In this document: positions 1 to 8,613 of the stretch, in pieces | How positions within the stretch are numbered: position 1 is the stretch's first letter | Layout: every line of letters begins with the position of its first letter | Source of the DNA: an uncultured Bacteroidota bacterium | Lineage (GTDB): Bacteria > Bacteroidota > Bacteroidia > Bacteroidales > FEN-979 | Reading direction: 5' to 3' | DNA: 36,116 nucleotides | Assembly (NCBI GenBank): GCA_937862805.1 | Contig: CALMDO010000182.1 | Span: 1-36,116, forward strand | Position numbers and translations under genes: made by a program | Notes under the pieces: model-generated | Told to the model about the DNA's origin: nothing | Databases searched by the model: none | Seen by the model: only the letters and a program-made list of their open reading frames with translations

Positions 1-502
1 TGGGGATCATGGATTTTGTTAGCCTGAATATTTCATCAAGAGAAATAACGTATCTGGAGATATAATAAATATCATAATAATCCCGAATCGTGCATCGTTG
101 CGATATCGTGGCCATTTTGAGTACCGCGATTACATCAGCCCTGGCAATATTTACTGTGCCCAATTGAATCGTATGCGGTTTAATCTTGAACGGGATGATC
201 ACTGCTCCCGTTGAAAAAAAGGTCAATTTCACATTGTTGACCAGAAAATCCAGTTGATATGCACGCTCCTCCCTGATCAAACGATGATCGGGAAAGGTTC
301 GGGCAATGAATCGTTTAATTCCGATGGCATCAATCTTCTCAGCATCAAAAATAAAATCGAGGTCCTCCGACTGACGGTGTCCCAGTTGCAGCGCAAGAGC
401 AGTTCCCCCGACAAGGGAGAACCGGGTCATGTATCTTTCCTTTGAAAGAAGTGTTAAAAGCGCTGAAGTGGCCGGAGGGATATTTTTAATTTGAATATTC
501 AT
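1..502 (-). CDS. AbiEii/DUF1814-type nucleotidyltransferase, partial (3' end beyond window)
   Basis: This gene is not in the ORF track because it runs off the left edge; I read it by translating the reverse strand. From ATG at 502 it is open for 167 codons with no stop (MNIQIKNIPPATSALL...). It shows the DUF1814/AbiEii nucleotidyltransferase signature: VGGTALALQLGHRQSEDLDF (GG-T plus S-DLDF metal/nucleotide site) at about residues 31-50, and a later KMATISQR...RDYYDIYYI segment typical of the family. Such proteins are the toxin or effector half of type IV toxin-antitoxin and abortive-infection pairs, or stand-alone nucleotidyltransferases. Its ATG overlaps the stop of the small upstream gene as ATGA, so translation is probably coupled. 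Family membership is confident; activity as a toxin is inferred from the family. Confidence 0.88.
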   Translation of the reverse strand, partial: MNIQIKNIPPATSALLTLLSKERYMTRFSLVGGTALALQLGHRQSEDLDFIFDAEKIDAIGIKRFIARTFPDHRLIREERAYQLDFLVNNVKLTFFSTGAVIIPFKIKPHTIQLGTVNIARADVIAVLKMATISQRCTIRDYYDIYYISRYVISLDEIFRLTKSMIP

Positions 503-732
503 TTCCCCAGGATAATTTTATCGACGAGGTTGCATCTTCTCAGCCAGTGGCCGCGTGTTTCAATTTCATGGTTCACCCGGGCAATTACTTCCAATGGAAT
601 CATGGAAGATAATTGAAAAATATCGGCCAGATCTCCATATAGTATTACCATTTCGGCCACGACCTCTTCAGGAAGATCTGCATCGCTGTTGTACGACCAA
701 AACAAATGCCTTGGAAAGGTCGAAATTTTCAT
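499..732 (-). CDS. Small DUF6922-like protein paired with nucleotidyltransferase (putative antitoxin partner)
   Basis: A 77-aa protein starting at ATG 732 (MKISTFPRHLFWSYNSDADL...). The ORF-track start at 756 is a TTG lying inside the -7 box of a promoter, so I reject it. The FPRHLFW start followed by a short acidic stretch and a helical region resembles the DUF6922 family, short Bacteroidota proteins commonly encoded just before AbiEii-like nucleotidyltransferases; I am fairly but not fully sure of that name. The stop TGA overlaps the ATG of the nucleotidyltransferase in an ATGA. By position it plays the part AbiEi plays in classical AbiE, but it has no visible winged-helix signature, so an antitoxin role is inference. 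Confidence 0.75.
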   Translation of the reverse strand: MKISTFPRHLFWSYNSDADLPEEVVAEMVILYGDLADIFQLSSMIPLEVIARVNHEIETRGHWLRRCNLVDKIILGK

Positions 733-753
733 CAATTGGCTCTGTTGAGTGAG

Positions 754-784
754 CAAAGATAACTCATTCTCAGGTATTTTGCAA
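754..784 (-). promoter_or_regulatory. Bacteroidota-type promoter for the DUF6922/nucleotidyltransferase pair
   Basis: On the minus strand, TTG (784-782), a 20-nt spacer and TATCTTTG (761-754) match the Bacteroidota -33/-7 consensus (TTTG or TTG, about 20 nt, TAnnTTTG). The ATG at 732 lies 21 nt beyond the -7 box. It shows the pair is transcribed independently of the two-component operon upstream. Confidence 0.7.
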
Positions 785-802
785 CCAAATTGGTCACATG
801 GG

Positions 803-1546
803 TCATTCCAATTCCCTGAGAAAATCCCTTGTAACCTCCAGCTGAATCACAACGCCATCCTTCCGCAACTCACAGATTCGTTTCTTGCGGTCAACCCGGT
901 AAATAAAAGCGCGATTAACAAACGCTGAACGCGACAGGCGTAAAAAATGCCCTTCAGGCAGCATTGCAAGCAAACTTCCGAGGTTGATGGTAACCATTTC
1001 CGTTTGGGTTAAAGAAAAGAAAACCCGACTGTAATTGCCATCGGCAAGGACATAGGCAATCTCTGCCGGGTCGATCAGCAGGAAACCGGCACGGGTGTTT
1101 ACTCTGATCCGGTTGTCATGATGCAGGTGCTGAAGCAGGCGATCGACCTTTTGGCGGAAATCCGCGTCAGCACGGGATACCGCGTAACGTTTGAGGGTTT
1201 CTGCAAGGGCATCCGGATCAACGGGTTTAAGCAGGTAATCGAAAGCAGCCACCTTGAAGGCCCGGATCGCATATTCGTCATAAGCGGTTACAAAAACGAT
1301 GGTTGTTGCAAGATTCAGATCGCGTAGCCGGGCTACCAGGTCAAACCCTGTTTTCCCGGGCATCCTGATATCAAGAAACACCAGGTCGGGATTTTCCTTC
1401 ATGATGACCTCGAGTCCCGAATCAGCGTTGGCAGCCGTGGCCATGATTTCAACCTGAGGATGTCCCGATAAAAGGGAGGTAAGTACCTCGACCGCTTCAG
1501 GCTCGTCGTCGATCAGAACAGTCTTAATATATTTTATCCCGTTCAT
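803..1546 (-). CDS. LytTR-family response regulator
   Basis: A 247-aa regulator. The receiver domain (residues about 9-125) has acidic residues D13/D14, the phosphoacceptor D59 in VFLDIRMP, T87 and K107 in YLLKP. The C-terminal LytTR DNA-binding domain begins near residue 145 (RVNTRAGFLLIDPAEIAYVLADGNYS...) and ends with the usual LRLSRSAFVNRAFI core. The ORF track starts at a TTG (1552); ATG at 1546 (MNGIKYIK) is better. The start lies within the last codons of the sensor kinase gene (23-nt overlap), so the two are translationally linked and form a cognate pair. The target genes cannot be read from the sequence. The gene is the last of the gldJ-murF-kinase block; a separate promoter follows it. 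Confidence 0.93.
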   Translation of the reverse strand: MNGIKYIKTVLIDDEPEAVEVLTSLLSGHPQVEIMATAANADSGLEVIMKENPDLVFLDIRMPGKTGFDLVARLRDLNLATTIVFVTAYDEYAIRAFKVAAFDYLLKPVDPDALAETLKRYAVSRADADFRQKVDRLLQHLHHDNRIRVNTRAGFLLIDPAEIAYVLADGNYSRVFFSLTQTEMVTINLGSLLAMLPEGHFLRLSRSAFVNRAFIYRVDRKKRICELRKDGVVIQLEVTRDFLRELE

Positions 1547-4500
1547 TATCAATTATTTTATAGTTGAACCCTGCAGGAATGATGACGGTTACCCTGGTCC
1601 CGGCAGGTTTGCTTTGCTCGTCCATCAGGTCAGTTACTTCATGGATGATCTTCTGATCGTTGTACCGGTCGAAGAAGTCATAATAGAAATTCAGGATCAT
1701 CATGCCTTTACCGGTAGATTTCTCGCCAAGTTCTTTCGCCTTCTCGCGTCCGATCCCGTTATCCTCAATTTCAAGGTGCAGCCTGTTTCCATTTTCCCGG
1801 ATGGTGATGAGCAGTTCACCCGGTCCATCCGTTTTGTTCAGCAATCCATGCTTCAGGGCGTTTTCGGCATAGGTGTGAATCACCATCTTGGGAACCTCCT
1901 GGCTGAGGTTTACGGGTTGAACAAGGTTAATTTGGTAACGAAACGAATCACGAAACCGTAATTTCTCAATCTCGAGGTAATTCTGCACAAAATTAATCTC
2001 TTCGGCGAGTGTCCGGGTAACCTTATCCCCTGATGTAAGCACCTGCCTTATCAGGTTGGAAAGTTTCACAAAGAAACTGTATGCTTTCTCCTTCTCATCC
2101 TTCATGATCACTGAAGCGATAGAATTAATGGCATTGAAGGTAAAATGGGGATCGATCTGGTTGCGGATCGCGAGCAGTTGTAACTCTGCTATCTTCTTCT
2201 CCGATTCGAGTTTTTCCCGCATAGACTTTTTCCGGCGGCTCATGACCAGGTAACCCGACCAGAAAAAGAAACATGCCATGAGGAGGATCAACAGCGTCAG
2301 GAACCACCAGGTTTGCCAGAAAGCAGGGTGGATGACAATTTCGTAAACAGCCGGCTTGTCAGACCATATCGCGGCATCGTTGCAGGCGATCACCTTAAAA
2401 ATATATTTTCCCGGCGACAGGTTCGTATACACTGCAAAACGCTCGGAGGTGGGTGGAGACCAGTCCTTATCCTGCCCTTCAAGCTGGTACCTGAACCTGA
2501 CGAAGGTCGGTCCGCGAAATACCGGTGCGATAAAATCAATCCGGATATTATTTTCCGAATGGCCGAGGTCGAGACGCCCCTGTGTGACAGCCGCGTTTAC
2601 CCTGGGAACGGGTTTCATGGTTTCATCGAAGACACTGATCTTCCCGATGTAAACCTTAGGAGGCCTGCCTGCTGAGGGAAGGTTTGCCGGATCGATGCAT
2701 TGAAGGTTATCGGTGGTTGCAACCCACAGGATTCCTCGGCTGTCGTAACACACTGCGTTCTGCTGGCATTCATTGCCGGTGAATCCATTGTCCCCATTGA
2801 AAAACCTGATGTTTACGCTGTCGTTCATCCAGAAAGCAGCCAGATCGAGGAATCCGACGCCATGCACCCCTCCAATGAAAAGTTTTGATGAATCGATGAC
2901 ACATAAGCTCACAACCAGGTCATTGAACCATGGATTCAGGACCTTCCGGAATTCCTTCATATCAAATATCCAAAGACCATCGGCATTCCCGATCCAGATA
3001 TTTCCCCTGTGATCCTTTGACATGGCATTGGCGCCCAGCGAATAAGGAAATTCCTTATTCGGGAGATGCGTCACCTTTTCTCCTTCGAGGAATGAGAGGC
3101 CTTTGAAACCGCCCAACAACAATCTGCCGGAACCGGCTTCCATGATGGAGACCACTTTATTTCCCCTGTTCCCGGGAAAAATCTTCAGCATCCGGTAACC
3201 GGGAATGGCCGGGTTCCGCTTCAGAAGGCCTAAATCGGTCCCGATGTATTGGGTGTGTGTTCCGGTATCTTCGAAAAAACTATAGGAAGAGGTCAATGGC
3301 AACCCATCGATTTCCCAAAGCGTGGTACCATCCCAGCGCATCATGCAGGCGGGGTTCATGCTGATGTAAATATTACCAGCCTGATCCCTTCCGCACCCGG
3401 GATAAATCTGCTGTTTTTTTTGTGAACCAAACAAAGAAGGCGTCCTGATATCAGAGATAAGACCCTGCTTGATTTTTTGAATCCCGTCGTCAAATCCTCC
3501 TGCGATGATGTTCTGTTTGCTGTCTTCGGTAACGACCTGGATGTTTTGATGAAGTCCGTCCGATGAATTGTAGTGTGTGAAACTGAATGAGTTCAATCTC
3601 AGCAGGCCCAGCGGCGAGCCTAACCAGATATTTTGTTCCTGATCGAGCAATATGGCATTCGCGGCCGTAAATGGCAATCTGATCCCGGCCATTTTTTGGT
3701 TAATCACCTGACGAAGCATCATGGCCGAGCGGGACGAAAGGAAGATGGAATCCCTGCCCTGAATAAAAAACGGGATCGTGGGTATGTCGGGATCCATGCC
3801 GAAATTGTAAAGTTCCGTAATCACGGTATCTGAAACAGCATAGAGTCTTGACGGCTCTTTTTGCTGTAAATCACTTTTTGAAAAATTCCCCGGTGATTCC
3901 TCCGAAATATATTTGTTGATGGACTGATCGGGGCTCAGGCAATAGATCCGGTCATCCCTGCCAACCATGATCGTGCTGATCGATTTGACAGGCAGCCAGA
4001 CAACCTTGTTGTTGCGGAAACAAGCCAGCTGACCGTGCCTGGCCCTGAAATAGAAGTTCCCGTCTCGTTTTGAAAAAGTCAGGTTCCACGATCCATCTTC
4101 ACAGAACAAGTCGATGATCCGGTCAATAAAGGTGTGATTCAACTTCAAAATTCCATGATGATCGATCTGGAGAACTTCCTTAGACTGAGTAATGAAAAAA
4201 CCTTTGCCGTCACGGCTCCAGAAGCCCGGGAAATGTCCGTCAACCGGATAGCTGGTCAGGTATGTTTTCGTACATCCGTAAGTAAACAGCAGCGTTCCCC
4301 TCGCGGTAAGAATCCAGATGGTACTGTCGTTCAGGTCTTCAATGTTCAGCACCCATGCCTTTGAAATTCCTTGGGAGTCAGCGATGGTCTGAAACAAATT
4401 TCCGTCGAAACGACTGATTCCTGATTTCGTTCCGATCCACAGAAATCCTTTCCTGTCCTGGTGAAGCTTGGTTACCTCCGACTGCACCAGTCCATCGGCA

Positions 4501-4592
4501 ACGGTATAAAGTTTATAGCCTGCCTGCTGAGCAGGAGAATGGAGGAAAAAGAATAAAAAGAGTGAAATGATCAGGATTGTCGTAGATTTCAT
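1524..4592 (-). CDS. Two-component sensor histidine kinase with periplasmic propeller and Y_Y_Y domains
   Basis: A 1022-aa membrane sensor. Order: signal sequence (MKSTTILIISLFLFFFLHSPAQQ), a long run of propeller (Reg_prop-type) repeats (for example GFLWIGTKSGISRFDG, NIWLGSPLGLLRLN, NIWIGNADGLWIFD), a Y_Y_Y domain (RFRYQLEGQDKDWSPP...YTNLSPGKYIFKV), one membrane helix (WWFLTLLILLMACFFFW) and a LytS/YehU-type kinase core with phosphoacceptor His near residue 816 in QIDPHFTFNAINS, then the ATPase region with N, ENALKHG and DNGIGREKA. It lacks the fused AraC regulator of hybrid sensors and instead passes phosphate to the adjacent LytTR regulator. The track start (4610) overlaps murF; ATG at 4592, 8 nt after the murF stop, gives a proper signal peptide. 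The ligand is unknown. Confidence 0.92.
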   Translation of the reverse strand: MKSTTILIISLFLFFFLHSPAQQAGYKLYTVADGLVQSEVTKLHQDRKGFLWIGTKSGISRFDGNLFQTIADSQGISKAWVLNIEDLNDSTIWILTARGTLLFTYGCTKTYLTSYPVDGHFPGFWSRDGKGFFITQSKEVLQIDHHGILKLNHTFIDRIIDLFCEDGSWNLTFSKRDGNFYFRARHGQLACFRNNKVVWLPVKSISTIMVGRDDRIYCLSPDQSINKYISEESPGNFSKSDLQQKEPSRLYAVSDTVITELYNFGMDPDIPTIPFFIQGRDSIFLSSRSAMMLRQVINQKMAGIRLPFTAANAILLDQEQNIWLGSPLGLLRLNSFSFTHYNSSDGLHQNIQVVTEDSKQNIIAGGFDDGIQKIKQGLISDIRTPSLFGSQKKQQIYPGCGRDQAGNIYISMNPACMMRWDGTTLWEIDGLPLTSSYSFFEDTGTHTQYIGTDLGLLKRNPAIPGYRMLKIFPGNRGNKVVSIMEAGSGRLLLGGFKGLSFLEGEKVTHLPNKEFPYSLGANAMSKDHRGNIWIGNADGLWIFDMKEFRKVLNPWFNDLVVSLCVIDSSKLFIGGVHGVGFLDLAAFWMNDSVNIRFFNGDNGFTGNECQQNAVCYDSRGILWVATTDNLQCIDPANLPSAGRPPKVYIGKISVFDETMKPVPRVNAAVTQGRLDLGHSENNIRIDFIAPVFRGPTFVRFRYQLEGQDKDWSPPTSERFAVYTNLSPGKYIFKVIACNDAAIWSDKPAVYEIVIHPAFWQTWWFLTLLILLMACFFFWSGYLVMSRRKKSMREKLESEKKIAELQLLAIRNQIDPHFTFNAINSIASVIMKDEKEKAYSFFVKLSNLIRQVLTSGDKVTRTLAEEINFVQNYLEIEKLRFRDSFRYQINLVQPVNLSQEVPKMVIHTYAENALKHGLLNKTDGPGELLITIRENGNRLHLEIEDNGIGREKAKELGEKSTGKGMMILNFYYDFFDRYNDQKIIHEVTDLMDEQSKPAGTRVTVIIPAGFNYKIIDNERDKIY

Positions 4593-4600
4593 CAGGGTGG

Positions 4601-5893
4601 TCAGAGCCATTGCAACAGATTTTCCAGCCGTATTCCGCGCGATCCCTTGATCAGTAAAGTACTATCGGAAGGAGGATGGTGTTCGAGCCAGAGGCCGGCC
4701 AGTGCAACATCGTCGAAACAGATATTTTTTCTCTCCCGGTTCACGCGGGTAAAAACCGGACCAACCAGGAAGACCTCATCGAAACCGCTGTCGTGAATCC
4801 TTTGCAGGATATGTTCGTGTTCTTCGTCTGCAGCATCGCCCAGTTCAAGCATATCGCCCAGTATTAATATTTTGCGGGGATAGTCGGTGGCGGCGAAGGA
4901 TTCCAGGGCGGCGGCCATACTGGTTGGGTTGGCATTGTAAGCATCCATCACTACCAGGTTCTTTTCTGTCCTGATCACCTGGGAGCGGTTGTTGCCCGGG
5001 TTGTACTTTTCGAGGGCTGCTTTCATCCGGGGTATTTCCACTTCGAAATAGTTACCGATACAGCTTGCGGCCAGGATGTTCGGAACGTTATACTGTCCGT
5101 AGAGTTGCGTTTCCAGGTGCAGCGATCCCGAGGGTTTGAAGGCAATGTCGAGGGCAATAAAGGGTTTTGCCGTTATCCCGAAGCCGGTACAATCACCCGG
5201 AGAAGTGCCATAGGTGATTTTTTCCAGGTTTTCGGCCAGCGTGGTCAACAGGCGATCATCCTGGTGGAGGAATACTTTTCCCTGGTGATTTGCGAGAAAC
5301 CGGTAGAGTTCTGTTTTGGTAGCCATGACCCCTTCAAATCCTCCGAATCCTTCCAGGTGTGCCCGGCCGATGTTGGTAATGAGTCCGAAGCCGGGCCGGG
5401 TGATTTGGCAGAGAAAATCGATTTCACCGGGATGGTTGGCACCCATTTCGATGAGAGCGATACGGGTTTCGGGTGTCAACCGGAGCAAAGTAAGGGGTAC
5501 GCCGATGTGGTTGTTCAGGTTCCCTTCGGTGGCGATGATTGGATATTTGGTTGCCAGAATGTTAGCGGTAAGTTCTTTGGTGGTTGTTTTCCCGTTGGTG
5601 CCGGTGATGGCTATCACCGGGATATTGAATTGGTCGCGGTGGATGCGGGCAATGCGCTGGAGTGTTACCAATGCGTTTTCCACCAAAAGGCAGCGTGGGT
5701 CAGATGTCAGGGAAGGATCATCGATCACTGCGAACACGGCTCCTTTTCGAAGGGCTTCATGGGCATAGTCATTGCCATTGAAGGTTTCTCCGCGGAGGGC
5801 AAAAAAGAGGGAATCGGGAATGATTTTCCGGGTATCTGTTGAAATGTGTGGATAATCCCGGAAATATTGATAGATCTGGTCGGCGGAGTGCAT
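4601..5893 (-). CDS. murF: UDP-N-acetylmuramoyl-tripeptide--D-alanyl-D-alanine ligase
   Basis: A 430-aa cytoplasmic Mur ligase that adds D-Ala-D-Ala to the UDP-MurNAc-tripeptide, the last cytosolic step in making the peptidoglycan pentapeptide. Seen: the N-terminal uridine-binding region with STDTRKI and FALRGETFNGNDYA, the P-loop AITGTNGKTTTKE at about residues 95-107, LIEMGANHPGEI and TNIGRAHLEGF of the central domain, and the C-terminal MDAYNANPTSM and LILGDMLELG motifs that distinguish MurF from MurE. Length is normal. It lies 12 nt after gldJ; a gldJ-murF neighbourhood is known in other Bacteroidota. No other mur gene is present, so it is detached from the division/cell-wall cluster. Confidence 0.97.
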   Translation of the reverse strand: MHSADQIYQYFRDYPHISTDTRKIIPDSLFFALRGETFNGNDYAHEALRKGAVFAVIDDPSLTSDPRCLLVENALVTLQRIARIHRDQFNIPVIAITGTNGKTTTKELTANILATKYPIIATEGNLNNHIGVPLTLLRLTPETRIALIEMGANHPGEIDFLCQITRPGFGLITNIGRAHLEGFGGFEGVMATKTELYRFLANHQGKVFLHQDDRLLTTLAENLEKITYGTSPGDCTGFGITAKPFIALDIAFKPSGSLHLETQLYGQYNVPNILAASCIGNYFEVEIPRMKAALEKYNPGNNRSQVIRTEKNLVVMDAYNANPTSMAAALESFAATDYPRKILILGDMLELGDAADEEHEHILQRIHDSGFDEVFLVGPVFTRVNRERKNICFDDVALAGLWLEHHPPSDSTLLIKGSRGIRLENLLQWL

Positions 5894-5905
5894 AACCGGG
5901 GAGGG

Positions 5906-7399
5906 TTATTTCCCTGCTATGGCACCTCCGACCCGTGTCATGGCACAACGGAAACCAACAAAAGCAGAGGCGTCGTTTTCGTCCATGTAGCGACGCATCC
6001 CGGGGTTCAGATAGTAGGCGGGATCTTTCCAACTGCCACCCTTGTAGACGCGGGCGTGGTCGGTGATCAGAGAGCTCACCCCGTACTCATACATCATGGT
6101 AGTAGCGCTTGAATCTCTTACAGCTTCCCGCCAAAGGTTATTGTCAACGTTAGAGGCGAAGTCGCCATCAAGGTAGTTGATGTTGTCAGCCTGACGGTAA
6201 TTTTTCCGGTTCATCGCTTCGGCGGTTGTGATATCGCGGTATTTGATACGGCCCAGGCTGTCTTTTTCAGCAAGGTAGCCTTCAGCGTCGCGTTCCGGTG
6301 TTTTGAACACGTTGCCCCTGAAGGGACGGAAATCGGCGACCTCGATCCCGTTGAGGGGACGGTAAACGTCGAGTACCCATTCGCTAACGTTTCCGGCCAT
6401 GTTGTAAAGGCCATAATCGTTGGGGAAATAGGAGCCGCAGGGGGCAGGAATGTCGGCGCCGTCATTCAGGTTGCCGGCAACCCCCATGTAATCACCTTTT
6501 CCGCGTTTGAAGTTATCCATGAAACTGCCATAGTATTTTGATTCGGCAATGCGAACATAGTTCCCGTTCCAGGGATAGGTTCTTCTTTCGACAATGCGTT
6601 CTTTCTTTGTGTTACCTATCAGTCCGAAGGCGGCGTATTCCCATTCAGCCTCGGTCGGGAGCCGGTATTTGGGTAACATGATCCCGTCTTCCATTTTGAC
6701 TTTCCGTGTACCGGTACCGTTGGGGTTCAGATCGGGAAGGGCTTTGTCAACCAAACCTTCATATTGACCAGCCAGGTAAGCTTCGGTGTTGAAATTGTTT
6801 TCGTTTTTCTGTGCCGGATCCATCGAGAGAATTCCTTTCCGGATCAGGAGCATTTCATTCACCCGGTCGGTCCGCCAGAGGCAGTAGTCGTTGGCTTGTA
6901 CCCAACTGACACCAACAACCGGGTAGTTCCGGTAGGCAGGATGGCGGAAGTAATACTCAGTGAGCGGTTCGTTGTAGGAGAGTTTGTCGCGCCAAACCAG
7001 CGTGTCGGGCAGGGCTTTCCTGTACACACCCGGGTAATCGGTGCCGTAAACTCTGTTGAGCCAGTAGAGGTATTCAATATAATCGAGGTTTCGGACCTCT
7101 GTTTCATCCATGTAAAAACTGGCAACGGAAACCCGGCGGGGTTGATTGTTCCAGTCGAACATGACATCATCCTGTGTCTGACCCATGGTAAAGGTGCCCC
7201 CTTCAATAAAAACAAGGCCCGGGCCGGTTTCCTGATCGGCGAACTTCCTGACTTCAAAACCGCCGTTTTTCGGGTTGTTGTATTCCCAACCGGTGGTGCC
7301 GGAAACTTTGGAACTGCTTCCCTTTTTATTACAGGAGACAGAGATGGTTGTCAGGGCGATGAGCAGTAAAGAAACCTGAAGAAATTGACTGATTTTCAT
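5906..7399 (-). CDS. gldJ: Gliding motility / T9SS lipoprotein GldJ-like (FGE-sulfatase fold)
   Basis: A 497-aa lipoprotein: MKISQFLQVSLLLIALTTISVSC gives a signal peptide and lipid-modified Cys23, followed by a formylglycine-generating-enzyme-like domain (GGTFTMGQTQDD, YMDETEVRNLDYIEYL, YRLPTEAEWEYAA, NMAGNVSEWVLDVY, VYKGGSWKDPAYYL, IGFRCA-type end). GldJ is related to GldK/PorK and in Flavobacterium stabilises the T9SS motor complex. I choose GldJ over GldK because gldK sits with gldLMN, whereas gldJ sits next to murF and porU/porV, as here. Gingival-type Bacteroidales with only PorK usually lack GldJ, so this organism may be of the gliding-associated kind. The start is backed by the promoter just upstream. 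Confidence 0.85.
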   Translation of the reverse strand: MKISQFLQVSLLLIALTTISVSCNKKGSSSKVSGTTGWEYNNPKNGGFEVRKFADQETGPGLVFIEGGTFTMGQTQDDVMFDWNNQPRRVSVASFYMDETEVRNLDYIEYLYWLNRVYGTDYPGVYRKALPDTLVWRDKLSYNEPLTEYYFRHPAYRNYPVVGVSWVQANDYCLWRTDRVNEMLLIRKGILSMDPAQKNENNFNTEAYLAGQYEGLVDKALPDLNPNGTGTRKVKMEDGIMLPKYRLPTEAEWEYAAFGLIGNTKKERIVERRTYPWNGNYVRIAESKYYGSFMDNFKRGKGDYMGVAGNLNDGADIPAPCGSYFPNDYGLYNMAGNVSEWVLDVYRPLNGIEVADFRPFRGNVFKTPERDAEGYLAEKDSLGRIKYRDITTAEAMNRKNYRQADNINYLDGDFASNVDNNLWREAVRDSSATTMMYEYGVSSLITDHARVYKGGSWKDPAYYLNPGMRRYMDENDASAFVGFRCAMTRVGGAIAGK

Positions 7400-7415
7400 C
7401 CGTTGAAAATTTTTG

Positions 7416-7446
7416 CAAACCTACATGAAATTTATAATATTTTCAA
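7416..7446 (-). promoter_or_regulatory. Promoter of gldJ-murF-kinase-regulator block
   Basis: Minus strand: TTG (7446-7444), exactly 20 nt, then TAGGTTTG (7423-7416), a close match to the Bacteroidota promoter consensus. The gldJ ATG at 7399 is 16 nt beyond the -7 box. It implies gldJ is transcribed separately from the upstream porP gene. Confidence 0.72.
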
Positions 7447-7508
7447 TCATCCTCGTAAAATTCGTATTCCCTGCATACCGGGAAAAACGACCAATCCGGA
7501 TGAGATAA

Positions 7509-8474
7509 CTAAAAAACGGGGCATTTTATTGCTTTGATCACCCTTCTTTTTTCGACGGGGTTGAAACGCCATGATGCGGATACTTCGTGAGCCCCGCCCG
7601 AAGCGTTGTTCAGCTTACTTATCGAATAGTCATAACTGTAAGCGATGAAAAGGTTTTTCCAATGAAAACCCAACATCGGGACAACGGCATCGGAATTTTC
7701 GAAATTAAACCGGTACCATGCACCCACCACCAGCGGATCAAAGGTGAGATATATTCCGAGATTCAATTGATGAAACATCCCCTGTTGCTGATACAGGACA
7801 TTGGGGGATAACGAGAACTCTCGCTCCTCGTCACGATAACCATTGTCCAGGTTAATCAGCGCGCCGGCATGCATTGTCAGTTTCATGTACAAGGGAGATC
7901 GTTCGTTTGAAGAAAAGCCGACATCGGGCTGGGAGAGGTGATCAACCGCTACTCCTCCATACAATACCTCGTTGTACATCAGAAAAATACCGGCTCCAAA
8001 ATCGGGAACACCGACAGAGGAGTGATCCAACTTCTCATAAAGGTAAGAGTCCCGATCCCTGGTTGTAAGTTTCGAAGTGTTCAATGCCGTCATGTAATAC
8101 CCTGCCCTGACAGCGCCGCTGGCCTGAAGTTTTTCGCTGATTTTAAATTGGTATGCGTACATGAGGCTGACGGAGGCAGTAGTAAGGGCCCCGTTCCCTG
8201 TCTGGTCGAACCAGCAATCGATCCCGGCCCCGCCGTGCATTGGCTCCAGGTACATATCGTAGGAAGCGTGGTAGGTGACATAAGCGTTGCCCAATCCCGG
8301 CCACTGGTTCCGGTAGTTGACCACCACCCTGGGAGCCCCGGTGCTGCCGGAAAGGGCGGGATTCAGAGTCAGGGGATTGGCATAAAATTGAGAGAATTCA
8401 ATGTCCTGGGAAAATGAATAGGATCCTGCTAAAAAAAACAGTACAAAAAAAAATAAAGGACGGATTCCCTGCAT
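7509..8474 (-). CDS. porP: Type IX secretion system membrane protein PorP/SprF family
   Basis: A 321-aa outer-membrane protein with signal peptide MQGIRPLFFFVLFFLAGSYSFSQ and the hallmark PorP/SprF start DIEFSQFYANPLTLNPALSGSTGAPRVVVNYRNQWPG. The rest is a series of amphipathic beta strands fitting a 14-strand-type barrel (YGGVAVDHLSQPDVGF, LGFHWKNLFIAYSYDYSISKL). PorP/SprF proteins partner with particular T9SS substrates, often type B, or with the GldK ring. The track start is TTG 8537, which lies in a -7-like box; ATG at 8474 gives a clean signal peptide (ATG 8516 is the alternative). It is divergent from porU and upstream of gldJ. Members are often multi-copy, so a specific partner cannot be named. 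Confidence 0.93.
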   Translation of the reverse strand: MQGIRPLFFFVLFFLAGSYSFSQDIEFSQFYANPLTLNPALSGSTGAPRVVVNYRNQWPGLGNAYVTYHASYDMYLEPMHGGAGIDCWFDQTGNGALTTASVSLMYAYQFKISEKLQASGAVRAGYYMTALNTSKLTTRDRDSYLYEKLDHSSVGVPDFGAGIFLMYNEVLYGGVAVDHLSQPDVGFSSNERSPLYMKLTMHAGALINLDNGYRDEEREFSLSPNVLYQQQGMFHQLNLGIYLTFDPLVVGAWYRFNFENSDAVVPMLGFHWKNLFIAYSYDYSISKLNNASGGAHEVSASWRFNPVEKRRVIKAIKCPVF

Positions 8475-8534
8475 TCTGGTAAACCGGTTAAATCGAAGAT
8501 ATCGGCGGCACTGCATCAGTGGCAATGCGATGAA

Positions 8535-8565
8535 CAAATTTCAACGCATCCCCTTAAGCAGGCAA
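8535..8565 (-). promoter_or_regulatory. Probable promoter of porP
   Basis: Minus strand: TTG (8565-8563), 20 nt, GAAATTTG (8542-8535). Only the first base differs from the TAnnTTTG consensus. The track start codon (TTG 8537) would sit inside it, which supports the downstream ATG at 8474. Confidence 0.5.
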
Positions 8566-8613
8566 CAATATACCTGCCTCTAAAACGTTAATTTTGTCGC
8601 TGATCATATAGTT

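Noticed and set aside
254-445. 63-aa plus-strand ORF at the left edge
   Set aside because: Antisense to the partial nucleotidyltransferase, whose GGT...DLDF motif shows the true strand.
5105-5842. 245-aa plus-strand ORF
   Set aside because: Antisense to murF, which is unambiguous; no domain in the shadow translation.
6764-7369. 201-aa plus-strand ORF
   Set aside because: Antisense to gldJ; no signal or family motif.
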